Assembly (NCBI RefSeq): GCF_011043525.1
Contig: NZ_JAAKGO010000005.1
Coordinates: 372,001 to 436,000 of the forward strand
Direction of reading: 5' to 3'
DNA length: 64,000 nt
Origin: Sphingobacterium sp. SGG-5
GTDB lineage: Bacteria > Bacteroidota > Bacteroidia > Sphingobacteriales > Sphingobacteriaceae
Shown here: positions 1 to 8,960 of the stretch, piece after piece
Layout: each line of letters begins with the position of its first letter
How positions within the stretch are numbered: the first letter of the stretch is position 1
The notes under the pieces: model-generated
The model's input: only the letters and a program-made list of their open reading frames with translations
The model's database searches: none
Told to the model about the DNA's origin: nothing
Made by a program: the position numbers and the translations under genes

Positions 1-2857
1 AGGAGGACAAATGGGTATTGGGTCGGTCAGTATAAGCCAGTTGTCCCTTTAGTACCATATTTTGCAACTTTTCCGGAAACCCTCCCTCCGGTTGGCCTAT
101 ATCACCACGGAAAAAAGACACGACCGAATCAGGGAAAGATAAAGTTTCTCCCCTTGACAGCACATCTTGTTCGCTCAATTGATTCGAGACCATATATTGT
201 GCCATATCGCCCACCACTTTTGAGCTTGGCGTTACTTTCACAATATCCCCGAACAATCTATTGGCCGCAGCATAGCGCTCTTTTATCTCGTCAATACGAT
301 CGCCCAAACCTAATGCCGCTGCCTGTTGCTTCAGATTAGAATATTGCCCTCCAGGGATCTCATGCCAAAACACCTCAGCAGAACTTGCGACAATACCTGA
401 TTCAAAAGGAGCATAATAGGTACGGACAGTCTCCCAATAATCGCTATATGCTCGAAGACTGTCCGTATCGAACGGGTTTTCCCGTTCGTGGAAACGCATC
501 ATTTCCAGTATAGCATTGAAATTGGGCTGCGAAGTAAGTCCCGACATCGACCCCAGGGCACAGTCCACCACGTCGACCCCGGCTTCTATCGCCTTGAGAT
601 AAGTCGCTGCCTGTAAAGACGAGGTGTCGTGGGTATGCAAGTGGATCGGGATATTCACCGTTGCTTTTAATCCGTTGATAAGTTCTTCGGCAGCATAGGG
701 TTTCAGCAGACCGGACATATCTTTTATCCCTAGAATATGTGCTCCCGCATTTTCCAGATCCTTGGCCATACGCAGGTAGTAATTAAGATCATATTTGGTC
801 CGTTTCGGATCGAGGATGTCCCCTGTGTAGCACAGCGTTCCTTCGGCAAGCCCTGCGGTACGTTTTCGTACCATCTCGATACAGGGGGCGATATTTTCCA
901 TCCAATTGAGCGAATCAAAAATACGAAACAGATCCACGCCCGTCTCCCAGCTCTTCTCGACAAATGCTTCGATCAGATTGTCCGGATAAGCGGAATACCC
1001 CACACCATTGCATCCCCGTATCAACATCTGTAACAGGATATTCGGTATCGCCTGGCGTAGTTTTGCCAATCTTTGCCAAGGATCTTCGGACTGGAAGCGA
1101 AGACAGACATCGAATGTTGCTCCGCCCCAAACTTCCATACTGAACGTTTGCGGGTGCGATCTAGCAAACCCTTCGGCCACTTTCAACATATCATACGTGC
1201 GTACTCGTGTCGCCAATAAAGATTGATGTGCATCCCGTAAGGTCGTATCGGTATACTGTATACGCTTTTCCTGCACTAACCACTTGCAAAACCCTTCAGG
1301 CCCGAGCCGAGTAAGCCGGTTTTTCGTCCCTTCTGCATAAGGTTCACGGCTATTGAAAACCGGCGGAACTGCCGGTGCATGCCGCAGAAATGGGGCTGCC
1401 CCCTTGACATCGGGATTTCCATTGACAGAAACATCGCCCAAGAATGTCAGCAACTTCGTACCGCGATCCAGTTTCTTCACTGTCTGAAAAAGCTCCGGAT
1501 GATCGGCAATGAAACCCACAGTGGCCTTTCCGGATAGAAAAACCGGGTGCATAATAAGATTTTCCAAAAATCCGATGTTGTTTTTCACGCCACGGATACG
1601 AAACTCTCTCAACGCCCTATCCATACGCCTAGCCGCCTCTTCCAGTGTATTGCCATATGTACTCACTTTAGCAAGCATCGAATCGAAGAAGGGACTAATC
1701 TTCATACCTGGGTAGGCACTGCCCTCATCCAACCGTACACCGAAACCAGCGGCATTCCGGTAGGTAATAAGTGTGCCGTAATCCGGCTTAAAACCATCCG
1801 CTGGATCCTCTGTTGTAATCCGGCATTGTATCGCATATCCTTTCAGCAACACGGACTCTTGATCGCCCAAGCCTACGATTGGATCCTCCAGAGCATATCC
1901 CGAAGCTATATACAATTGTGTCTTGATCAAGTCGACTCCAGTGACGATCTCTGTAACGGTGTGTTCGACCTGAATGCGGGGGTTGACTTCGATAAAATAA
2001 ACGTCTCCCCGAGTATCTACCAAAAACTCTACCGTACCTACATTGTCATATTCAGCCTCCGTCGCAATGGATGTAGCATATCGATACAATTGATTCCTGC
2101 TTTCTTTAGACAGATTTACCGATGGAGCAACCTCCACCACCTTTTGGAAACGACGTTGCACAGAACAGTCCCGTTCATAAAGATGCACCACATTTCCGTA
2201 GTGATCCCCTACGATCTGCACTTCAATGTGACGAGGATTTTCAATATATTTTTCCAGGAACACCGTATCATTTCCGAACGCATTGAGGGCCTCGCTGCGT
2301 GTGCTGTTGTAGGCAACTTCAAGTTCTCTTCCGTTGCGTACGACCCGCATGCCACGTCCTCCCCCACCTGCTGCAGCCTTTAACATCACAGGGTAGCCGA
2401 TTCGATCCGCCTCTGCTAATGCCACCTGAAACACGTCAAGGACTTTTTGACTACTTTCAATAATAGGTACATTCGCCTTTTGCGCGACCAATTTTGCGCT
2501 CACTTTGTCGCCCAACCGCTCCATCACTTCGGGCGAAGGGCCAATGAAGGTCATATTTTCCTCTGCACAACGACGGGCTAAATCGGCATTCTCCGACAAA
2601 AAACCATAGCCCGGATGGATAGCATCCGCCCCACTCTGCTTCGCTATTTCGATGATCGCTTCGATATCCAAATAGGGTTTGAGCGGTTCTTCATCCCTAC
2701 CAATCTGATATGCTTCGTCTGCTTTATAACGATGCAGCGAATAACGGTCTTCAAAGGTATATACCGCGACTGTCCCTATCCCCAATTCATTGCAGGCCCG
2801 GCTAATTCGAATAGCGATCTCGCTCCGGTTGGCAATAAGCACTTTTTTAATATTCAT
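1..2857 (-). CDS. pyc: pyruvate carboxylase, C-terminus cut off by the window edge
   Basis: This gene carboxylates pyruvate to oxaloacetate with ATP, bicarbonate and biotin, refilling the TCA cycle. About 952 codons are visible. The N-terminal biotin carboxylase part opens with MNIKKVLIANRSEIAIR, has the ATP-grasp glycine loop GGGGRGMRVV and the motif EVNPRIQVEHTVTE. The carboxyltransferase domain follows, with TLRDAHQSLLATRVRT and the GIKDMSGLL segment that carries the carboxylated lysine in the family. The C-terminal biotinyl domain would lie beyond position 1. A single-chain BC-CT order separates it from two-subunit oxaloacetate decarboxylases and from acetyl/propionyl-CoA carboxylase subunits. 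The ATG is preceded by an unusually good ribosome binding site, and a 28-bp palindrome lies 63-90 bp upstream, so its expression may follow the neighbouring lyase locus. Confidence 0.93.
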   Translation of the reverse strand, partial: MNIKKVLIANRSEIAIRISRACNELGIGTVAVYTFEDRYSLHRYKADEAYQIGRDEEPLKPYLDIEAIIEIAKQSGADAIHPGYGFLSENADLARRCAEENMTFIGPSPEVMERLGDKVSAKLVAQKANVPIIESSQKVLDVFQVALAEADRIGYPVMLKAAAGGGGRGMRVVRNGRELEVAYNSTRSEALNAFGNDTVFLEKYIENPRHIEVQIVGDHYGNVVHLYERDCSVQRRFQKVVEVAPSVNLSKESRNQLYRYATSIATEAEYDNVGTVEFLVDTRGDVYFIEVNPRIQVEHTVTEIVTGVDLIKTQLYIASGYALEDPIVGLGDQESVLLKGYAIQCRITTEDPADGFKPDYGTLITYRNAAGFGVRLDEGSAYPGMKISPFFDSMLAKVSTYGNTLEEAARRMDRALREFRIRGVKNNIGFLENLIMHPVFLSGKATVGFIADHPELFQTVKKLDRGTKLLTFLGDVSVNGNPDVKGAAPFLRHAPAVPPVFNSREPYAEGTKNRLTRLGPEGFCKWLVQEKRIQYTDTTLRDAHQSLLATRVRTYDMLKVAEGFARSHPQTFSMEVWGGATFDVCLRFQSEDPWQRLAKLRQAIPNILLQMLIRGCNGVGYSAYPDNLIEAFVEKSWETGVDLFRIFDSLNWMENIAPCIEMVRKRTAGLAEGTLCYTGDILDPKRTKYDLNYYLRMAKDLENAGAHILGIKDMSGLLKPYAAEELINGLKATVNIPIHLHTHDTSSLQAATYLKAIEAGVDVVDCALGSMSGLTSQPNFNAILEMMRFHERENPFDTDSLRAYSDYWETVRTYYAPFESGIVASSAEVFWHEIPGGQYSNLKQQAAALGLGDRIDEIKERYAAANRLFGDIVKVTPSSKVVGDMAQYMVSNQLSEQDVLSRGETLSFPDSVVSFFRGDIGQPEGGFPEKLQNMVLKGQLAYTDRPNTHLSS

Positions 2858-2863
2858 AAAATT

Positions 2864-2870
2864 CTCCTCC
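2864..2870 (-). promoter_or_regulatory. strong ribosome binding site of pyc
   Basis: The minus strand reads GGAGGAG, ending 6 nt before the pyc ATG. Most genes in this window show no such motif, as usual for Bacteroidota, so this one stands out and fixes the start codon. Confidence 0.8.
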
Positions 2871-2919
2871 TTTTTATCATTAATTACGGGTTATCGCATC
2901 GCCATCTTTACACGCATTC

Positions 2920-2947
2920 CTTATTTCGTTAACGTTAACGAAATAAG
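2920..2947. promoter_or_regulatory. 28-bp perfect palindrome, LacI-type operator upstream of pyc
   Basis: The core CGTTAACGTTAACG extends to a perfect 28-bp palindrome centred on the CG at 2933/2934. A central CG with symmetric half sites is the hallmark of LacI-family operators. It lies between pyc and the 3' end of the first PL6 lyase, 63-90 bp upstream of the pyc ATG. Two related sites occur in the locus (7380-7399 and 15082-15095). That the LacI gene at 15243-16310 binds it is inference. Confidence 0.75.
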
Positions 2948-2951
2948 TTTC

Positions 2952-2970
2952 AAAAAAAGCCTTTCGGCCC
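2952..2970 (-). terminator. possible weak terminator of the lyase operon
   Basis: On the minus strand a short GCC-GAAA-GGC stem is followed directly by seven T residues, shortly after the stop codon of the PL6 gene. The stem is only 3 bp, so this is a weak call. Confidence 0.35.
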
Positions 2971-2975
2971 TTTTG

Positions 2976-4424
2976 TTAGGGTGTGTTCATCCAATCGGGC
3001 CCTACTTCACTCCTATCTAATGGTTGTCCGACAATATTTTCTTTGAACGGACTATCCTCCTCGTAATGGTACAGCCCATCCGCCCCAATCTGCAAATGGG
3101 GGTCTTCGACACGTATTCCCGGTTCGTCCGTAATATTCAAAACACCGTGATGAACTACATTGTCTTCGTAAGCCATGTCAGTGGATTCATCCAGCACCCG
3201 AATCAGATTAGACATCGTATTCATGCCTACTATTACATTATTTTTCATCAGGGAGTATATAACCGGCATAATTTGTCCCGATGTGACATTGTAAAGGTCG
3301 CCGATAACCATATTTACCTCATTATCTACTAATGTATTTCCCGCTATCAACACATTTTTTATCTGCAAATAACCATGCAGTGGCGAATCTTCTAACCCTT
3401 CGATCAATGAAAGGGCCGCTCTTGTACCCCGCAAACCTTGAATATAATTATTCTTAATGATATGTCCCTCTCCCATGATACGGATACCTCCCGTGAGCCT
3501 CACTTGTCCGCCGAGGATGAAATTTCCTTCGACCCGGTTATTATTACCGTGCCGCAGACTGATACTACCCTGGGATTCAATCACGGTATTATAACGTATC
3601 GTATTCTGTCCGGATTTGATAGAAAGCAGTTCGCCTTCACCGTTGCAATTTTCGAATATATTGTATTCGATCGTCGTATATGAGTCAGACAGGGAGGTGT
3701 TGCTCGCACCGATACCAATAGCTTCGGCACCATTTTGTCCCAGCACAGGAACATCCTTAAAATGGTTGTGATCGATCTGATGGTGATCGTCCGCATCTGT
3801 CGAGCGCCAGACGGTCATAATCCGGCCGGAGCTTGTCTTGCCGTGGAAATAGCAGTGGTCCACGCGGTTATACGTACCGAACAGATTGACCCATACATCC
3901 GAACCGTCATCTACAGTTCGGTTAAACTCGGATACGACAATATTTGTAATTCGGCTATGGTGGGCGTGCTGGTGCTTCTCATCCCTGAATTGGATCAGGT
4001 AACCAAGGGACGTCTCCCCATCTTTGAAATGCAGACCGTCAACAACCAGGTATTCGCCCGACATGCGCAGCGAGGAGTTTCCGGACAGAACTACCTGACC
4101 TCCCGTCTGCGCCCGCAAGGTAATTGGCTTTTCTGGCGTACCTGTTCCCTTAAAAATAATGTTAAGGTCCTTCCAGTTTCCGTCCTGCATAAGGATAAGA
4201 TCTCCGGGTGCAGCCTGTGCAATTGCGGTCTTCAACTCCTCTTCCGTACTGACGAGCAGCCCCTCTGGTTCGTCCGGAACATCAGGGAGCGGCGGGTCTT
4301 CTTTTTCTTTTTCTGGAAGCACTTGCTCTTTGTCCGGTGGTGTCACCTTGTCTTTCGAGCAAGAGTAAAGATTACTCAAGAGACCCAGGTAAAAAATAAA
4401 AACGAATTGAAACAGGTATCTCAT
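2976..4424 (-). CDS. PL6-family polysaccharide lyase, lipoprotein (paralogue 1)
   Basis: This is a 482-residue secreted lyase of the PL6 type (alginate lyase/chondroitinase B fold), which cleaves uronate polymers by beta-elimination. A lipobox ends in Cys22 (SNLYSC), followed by a charged Pro-rich linker, so it should be anchored in the outer membrane or periplasm. The right-handed beta-helix starts near residue 58. Residues expected in the active site are present: the acidic calcium pair in NGEGELLS (Glu263, Glu265), Lys270 in SIKSG and Arg291 in LRHGNNN. It follows the second PL6 gene by 12 nt and is the last gene of a three-gene minus-strand operon beginning at 7321. Alginate is the likeliest substrate, but dermatan sulfate cannot be excluded from sequence alone. 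Confidence 0.85.
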   Translation of the reverse strand: MRYLFQFVFIFYLGLLSNLYSCSKDKVTPPDKEQVLPEKEKEDPPLPDVPDEPEGLLVSTEEELKTAIAQAAPGDLILMQDGNWKDLNIIFKGTGTPEKPITLRAQTGGQVVLSGNSSLRMSGEYLVVDGLHFKDGETSLGYLIQFRDEKHQHAHHSRITNIVVSEFNRTVDDGSDVWVNLFGTYNRVDHCYFHGKTSSGRIMTVWRSTDADDHHQIDHNHFKDVPVLGQNGAEAIGIGASNTSLSDSYTTIEYNIFENCNGEGELLSIKSGQNTIRYNTVIESQGSISLRHGNNNRVEGNFILGGQVRLTGGIRIMGEGHIIKNNYIQGLRGTRAALSLIEGLEDSPLHGYLQIKNVLIAGNTLVDNEVNMVIGDLYNVTSGQIMPVIYSLMKNNVIVGMNTMSNLIRVLDESTDMAYEDNVVHHGVLNITDEPGIRVEDPHLQIGADGLYHYEEDSPFKENIVGQPLDRSEVGPDWMNTP

Positions 4425-4436
4425 AACATAAGCGAG

Positions 4437-5840
4437 TTAGTGATTCACATAGGGTGTATCTTCGATTCCCAATTCCGGCCATCTCCCCTTGATCCAGGAT
4501 GGCCCCACATCGGTTCTTTTTAGCGGACTTTCGACGATATTTCCTTTAAGGGAACTCCCGACCGGATAGATATAGCGCCCATTTGACACCATTAATCCGG
4601 GATTCTCATATTTCACGCCGGTCTGCTTTACAGGCAAGCCATTATAAATTATATTTCCTTGATAAGTTGTATGCACAGGCTCATCCATTACCTTGATGAG
4701 CGGATACATTTCATTAATGCCGACAACAACGTTGTTCTTGATACTTGAATTTAACAGCGGCATCGTCTGCTTCTTTTCTGGTCTATATAAATCTCCGACG
4801 ACTAAATTCAGCTCATTATCTATCATCGTATTTCCTTCAATGGTAATATTTTTTGCCTGCAGATATCCATACAGGGGAGAATCTTCCAGCCCCTCAATGA
4901 TTCCAATGGCAGGTCTTGATCCTCTCAATCCCTGGATATAATTATTTTTGATAACATGATTTTCTCCCGTAAGCCGTATTCCCCCTGTACGGGCCACCCG
5001 ATCGCCAAAGATAAAATTTCCTTCTACCAGATTATTATTGCCATGACGCAGGCTGATGCTACTTTGCGATCGAACGACGGTATTAGACCGTATGATATTC
5101 CGACCGGATTTGATTGAAAGCAACTCCCCTTCCCCGTTGCAATTCTCGAATAGATTATATTCGATCGTGGTATACGAATCAGACAGCGAGGTGTTGCTTG
5201 CTCCGACTCCAATAGCCTCGGCGCCATTCTTCCCGAGCAGTGGCACATCCTTAAAATAATTGTGATCAATCTGATGGTGATTTTCCGCATCGGTAGGCCG
5301 CCAAATCGTCATAATTCGCCCGGGACTTGTCTTGCCGTGAAAAAAGCAATGGTCTACCCGATTGTACATACCGAACAGATTGACCCACACATCTGATTTG
5401 CCATCAGCAGGCCTATTAAATTCAGATACGACAATATTGGTAATCCGACTGTGGTTGGCAGGTTGGCGTTTCTCATCCCTAAAACGGATCAGGTAACCCG
5501 ACGTTGTTCCTCCATCTTTGAAATGCAGGCCATCGACAATCAAATATTCCCCCGATAATAAAAGAGAAGAATTTCCAGAGATAATCACTTTCCCCAACGT
5601 TTGCGCCTTTAAGGTAATGGGCTTATCTTTTGTACCATTGCCTTTCGCCCGAATATTAATATCTTTCCACGTGCCGTCCTGCATGACAATCACATCTCCG
5701 GGCGAAGCATTTGCGAAAGCAGCTTGGAGCTCTTCTGCGGATCTCACCAGCTTCTCAGTCGAAGACTGTGCCAACACACATATAGTCGATATCAGGATCA
5801 ACAACATGGACAGCAGGAATTTCTTTTCTCGGTTTTTCAT
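4437..5840 (-). CDS. PL6-family polysaccharide lyase (paralogue 2)
   Basis: This is a 467-residue lyase closely similar to the downstream gene over the whole helix, which points to tandem duplication. It has an ordinary signal peptide (hydrophobic LLSMLLILISTICVLAQ, no lipobox), so it is probably soluble in the periplasm or secreted. The calcium-site acids in NGEGELLS, the lysine of SIKSG and the arginine of LRHGNNN are all kept, so it should be active. It lies 50 nt after the beta-helix gene and 12 nt before paralogue 1. Different localisation with the same catalytic set suggests division of labour between polymer and oligomer cleavage; that is inference. Confidence 0.85.
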   Translation of the reverse strand: MKNREKKFLLSMLLILISTICVLAQSSTEKLVRSAEELQAAFANASPGDVIVMQDGTWKDINIRAKGNGTKDKPITLKAQTLGKVIISGNSSLLLSGEYLIVDGLHFKDGGTTSGYLIRFRDEKRQPANHSRITNIVVSEFNRPADGKSDVWVNLFGMYNRVDHCFFHGKTSPGRIMTIWRPTDAENHHQIDHNYFKDVPLLGKNGAEAIGVGASNTSLSDSYTTIEYNLFENCNGEGELLSIKSGRNIIRSNTVVRSQSSISLRHGNNNLVEGNFIFGDRVARTGGIRLTGENHVIKNNYIQGLRGSRPAIGIIEGLEDSPLYGYLQAKNITIEGNTMIDNELNLVVGDLYRPEKKQTMPLLNSSIKNNVVVGINEMYPLIKVMDEPVHTTYQGNIIYNGLPVKQTGVKYENPGLMVSNGRYIYPVGSSLKGNIVESPLKRTDVGPSWIKGRWPELGIEDTPYVNH

Positions 5841-5890
5841 GAATTGTTATTTAAAAATTAATTGATCCCAATAAAAACTTGATCCGGGTA

Positions 5891-7321
5891 TTATTCAATA
5901 ATCGCACCTGTAGCTTTATTTTTTATCCTCCCGCTCTTACCGTTATCTACACGGTTACCGCGAATAACTGTCCCCGGACACGATCCGGTGACTAAAATCC
6001 CGGACAACATTCTTGGAATTTGCCGATTTTCCGTCACCATACATGCGCTTACCATAACTCCAGCACTATTATTTATATGAATCCCCTGAAACTTCGGGTC
6101 GGTAATCTGATTATTGTTGATGGTGATATGACGGCTATTATTGATCGTTAATGCTCCTCCTGCTTGCTCGTTTCCGGCTTCCGCCCCTTCTAGAATATTA
6201 CTGCTGAAAATGATATTGCGGGAATTAGCAATGGAGACCCCGCCCACCGCCGTGGAATCGGTGGCACTATAATAATCTTCATTTCGGTCCATCACATTAT
6301 TACCCACAACGATGTTCTCGCTGTTTTCGATCACAATATTACGGTTAAAGCCACGTATAAAACTATTTCCTGTAATGTTGATACCCCGCGTCTGCTGGAG
6401 GTGGATATTAATATCCTGCGCGCTGATATGATTCCCGGTAATACTCCATAGACCAATCTTACGCGGATTACCTTCCTGCCCGATGAAACGGATATTTGCT
6501 CCATTGGGACTATAAATAGCTTGTATGGTATTTCCGGAGATCGTCCCTTCCCGGACACTGCTTCCCGGTTTGCTGCAATCTATCCATATGTCTGCAGAAA
6601 CTATACCTTCAGGATCACAGTTGTACTCGATATCATTGCCCGTGATCTGAAAATTTCTGATATTACCTCCGGCTACTTTAATTCCACCTTGCTTACAATA
6701 ACTGATGTGACTATTGCTGATAATGAATTGATGGATGTTGACCTGATCTAGAAAGATCCCGATACCACTTGCATTATAGATATGACAATCCGCGATAATG
6801 ATATTTCTATTTCTTGAAACTAAATGAACACCAGTGCGAACATCCCGAATGAGCAGTCCTCTTACTGTCGGTTGCATGGTGTTTCGAAATTCCAACCCAT
6901 CCGCATCTTGATGTGCACCAACGATTTCCAGATCATAGATCGTAGGCATGCGCTCCTTCTCCCAAACGATCGGCTTGACCGTAGACGGAAGCGCTGACCC
7001 CTCATGTGATCCGATAAATCGAAAAGCAGGCCCTTCGCCCGTCATAATCACACTTCCCGTCCCTCCTGCACCAGAAATACTTAAGGACCCCGTCTCACCG
7101 AGCTTGACCTCAATGGTTCGGCTTATTTTATATTGACCTTTTGTAAATTCCACATGACCGTCTACAGCACCGGTGATCGCGGCGATAATCGCATCTGTAT
7201 CATCTGCCTTTCCATCACCTTGGGCGCCGAAATCTTTGACGTCTATTGCCATGCTTGGTGAGGTCACTGTACAGAAGAGCGCACAGATCAGAATAGTGAA
7301 ACGAAATTTAAATTCAAACAT
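5891..7321 (-). CDS. secreted right-handed beta-helix protein, pectate-lyase-3 like
   Basis: This 476-residue protein has a signal peptide (cleavage likely after SPSMA) and the N-terminal motif DVKDFGAQGDGKADDTDA, typical of the pectate-lyase-3/GH28-like superfamily. The rest is Asn- and Ile-rich coils of the type NIIFSSNILEG, as in parallel beta-helices such as mannuronan epimerases, GH28 enzymes and tailspike-like lyases. I see no diagnostic catalytic set, so lyase, hydrolase and epimerase all remain possible. It is the first gene of the lyase operon and starts 59 bp from the CG-centred palindrome at 7380-7399. Confidence 0.7.
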   Translation of the reverse strand: MFEFKFRFTILICALFCTVTSPSMAIDVKDFGAQGDGKADDTDAIIAAITGAVDGHVEFTKGQYKISRTIEVKLGETGSLSISGAGGTGSVIMTGEGPAFRFIGSHEGSALPSTVKPIVWEKERMPTIYDLEIVGAHQDADGLEFRNTMQPTVRGLLIRDVRTGVHLVSRNRNIIIADCHIYNASGIGIFLDQVNIHQFIISNSHISYCKQGGIKVAGGNIRNFQITGNDIEYNCDPEGIVSADIWIDCSKPGSSVREGTISGNTIQAIYSPNGANIRFIGQEGNPRKIGLWSITGNHISAQDINIHLQQTRGINITGNSFIRGFNRNIVIENSENIVVGNNVMDRNEDYYSATDSTAVGGVSIANSRNIIFSSNILEGAEAGNEQAGGALTINNSRHITINNNQITDPKFQGIHINNSAGVMVSACMVTENRQIPRMLSGILVTGSCPGTVIRGNRVDNGKSGRIKNKATGAIIE

Positions 7322-7379
7322 ACATCAATATTTGGACTCTATTTATCATAATTATTATCATTACCGGTCTACATTTTTA

Positions 7380-7399
7380 TCACGGTAACGATACCGTGA
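7380..7399. promoter_or_regulatory. 20-bp inverted repeat, LacI-type operator between divergent lyase genes
   Basis: TCACGGTAAC and GATACCGTGA form a 20-bp palindrome with one mismatched pair, centred on CG at 7389/7390. It shares the TAACG core and the 14-bp layout with the sites at 2920-2947 and 15082-15095. Its place between genes at 7321 (minus) and 7503 (plus) would let one bound repressor control both transcripts. Confidence 0.65.
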
Positions 7400-7502
7400 C
7401 ACTAAAGTAATAACTTATTTCTACTTTTCCAAGTAATATTGTCGGCAGTGTAAAATATATTTTCAGGTCATACAATATTTATTACTTTTACCAACGAATA
7501 AG

Positions 7503-8942
7503 ATGTACTTAAAAACACGCCACATTTTTAATAACAAAACAATTATGAGCAGTTTACATTATATAACACAATTAATGTCTGTATTTCTGTTATTGATAAC
7601 ATTGACATCGTCTAGTCCGCGCCGCGTCGTTTCGAACGATTATTTTGTAACCAATGAAGCAGAGCTTGTTGACGCGATCGGTAAGTCCGTTCCAGGAGAC
7701 ATGATAATTATGAAAAATGGGGTATGGAACAACATCGATATTGTATTCAAAAGCCGAGGAGCAGAAAACAAACCGATCACTTTAAAGGCTGAAACGACCG
7801 GACAGGTTGTCATCTCGGGAGCATCTTCACTACGCCTTGCTGGAGAATATTTAGTAGTAGAGGGACTTCATTTCAAAAACGGACATTCCTCACGGAATTT
7901 TCATCTCATTGAGTTCCGAGATGGAAAAACACATGCGAATCACTGCCGCATTACCAACATTGCGATATCGAAATTTAACAAAGAAAGCGGAACTGATGTC
8001 TGGGTAGGGTTTTATGGGAAGTACAACCGGGTAGACCACTGCTTGTTTGAGGGGAAAGTCAGTAGAAGTGTACTTATGATTGTCTGGCGCCCTACCGATG
8101 ATGCTAATCACCATAGTATAGATCATAACCATTTTAAAGATATGCCAAGCATCGGTTTGGGCGGAGCAATAGCGATCCGCATCGGAGACGGAACAAACGC
8201 CTCAACCACTTCTGCCACGACTGTTGAATCAAATATATTCGAAAATATGCTGGGAATAGGTAAGATCATCAACATTAAATCAAGTGGAAACATCATTCGT
8301 GGCAATACCTTTATCAAAGCTTCGGGAAGCATCACAATAAGGCATGGCAACAATAATATAATAGAAGGTAACTATATTTTCCCTGGATTACGTGACAATT
8401 ATACCGGGGGAGTTTTAGTTATTGGGGAAAATCATATTATCCGTAATAATTACATACAAGGGACGAGAAGAAGAGGCAAGCCTGCAATTACTTTATATCA
8501 GGGCGACGCGAATAATTATACGGGAAAAGGAAGCTATTATCCCACCAAAAATATTTTGATTGCGAACAATACGCTTATTGATAATGATAAAAATATACTT
8601 ATCGGCCAAAAAGGTCAGGTAGCTGGTATGCCTGATGTAGAGATGGCTATACCCGTTGAAAACATCACCTACAAAGAGAATGTAATTATCGGAAACAGCA
8701 GTCCTACGCCACTGATCGAGGTCTTAGAAGCGCCCAAAGGGAAAATTATTTATGAGGGTAATTTATTTTTTAATGGAAATATGGAGGGCCTTAAAAATGT
8801 CCCCGGAATAGCAATAGAAAACCCCCGCTTGACACTTGGGACGGATAGCCTTTACCACTATGACACACATAGTCCGCTTAAGAAAAACATATTGGCTCCA
8901 CCGGTACAAAAGAAGGAAGTCGGGCCAACCTGGATGAATTGA
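7503..8942 (+). CDS. PL6-like lyase lacking the calcium-site acids (paralogue 3)
   Basis: This is a 479-residue secreted PL6 homologue transcribed away from the other two copies. The ATG at 7545 would give a shorter signal peptide; either start leaves a hydrophobic segment ending near SSSPRR. The catalytic-type lysine (Lys259 in NIKSS) and arginine (Arg280 in IRHGNNN) are present. The acidic pair that holds calcium in the other two copies (GEGE) reads GIGK here (residues 251-254), with a lysine where a ligand glutamate should be. The enzyme may be calcium-independent, changed in specificity or inactive. It ends facing the sugar-dehydrogenase-like gene, 18 bp apart. Confidence 0.8.
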   Translation: MYLKTRHIFNNKTIMSSLHYITQLMSVFLLLITLTSSSPRRVVSNDYFVTNEAELVDAIGKSVPGDMIIMKNGVWNNIDIVFKSRGAENKPITLKAETTGQVVISGASSLRLAGEYLVVEGLHFKNGHSSRNFHLIEFRDGKTHANHCRITNIAISKFNKESGTDVWVGFYGKYNRVDHCLFEGKVSRSVLMIVWRPTDDANHHSIDHNHFKDMPSIGLGGAIAIRIGDGTNASTTSATTVESNIFENMLGIGKIINIKSSGNIIRGNTFIKASGSITIRHGNNNIIEGNYIFPGLRDNYTGGVLVIGENHIIRNNYIQGTRRRGKPAITLYQGDANNYTGKGSYYPTKNILIANNTLIDNDKNILIGQKGQVAGMPDVEMAIPVENITYKENVIIGNSSPTPLIEVLEAPKGKIIYEGNLFFNGNMEGLKNVPGIAIENPRLTLGTDSLYHYDTHSPLKKNILAPPVQKKEVGPTWMN

Positions 8943-8960
8943 CCCGCCTCTATCTCTGGT

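Noticed and set aside
1547..2383. Long open frame of 278 codons on the plus strand
   Set aside because: It is antisense to the conserved biotin carboxylase part of pyc, with no family likeness or start signals.
3735..4523. Open frame of 262 codons on the plus strand
   Set aside because: It is antisense to two PL6 genes and bridges their junction; composition follows the opposite coding strand.
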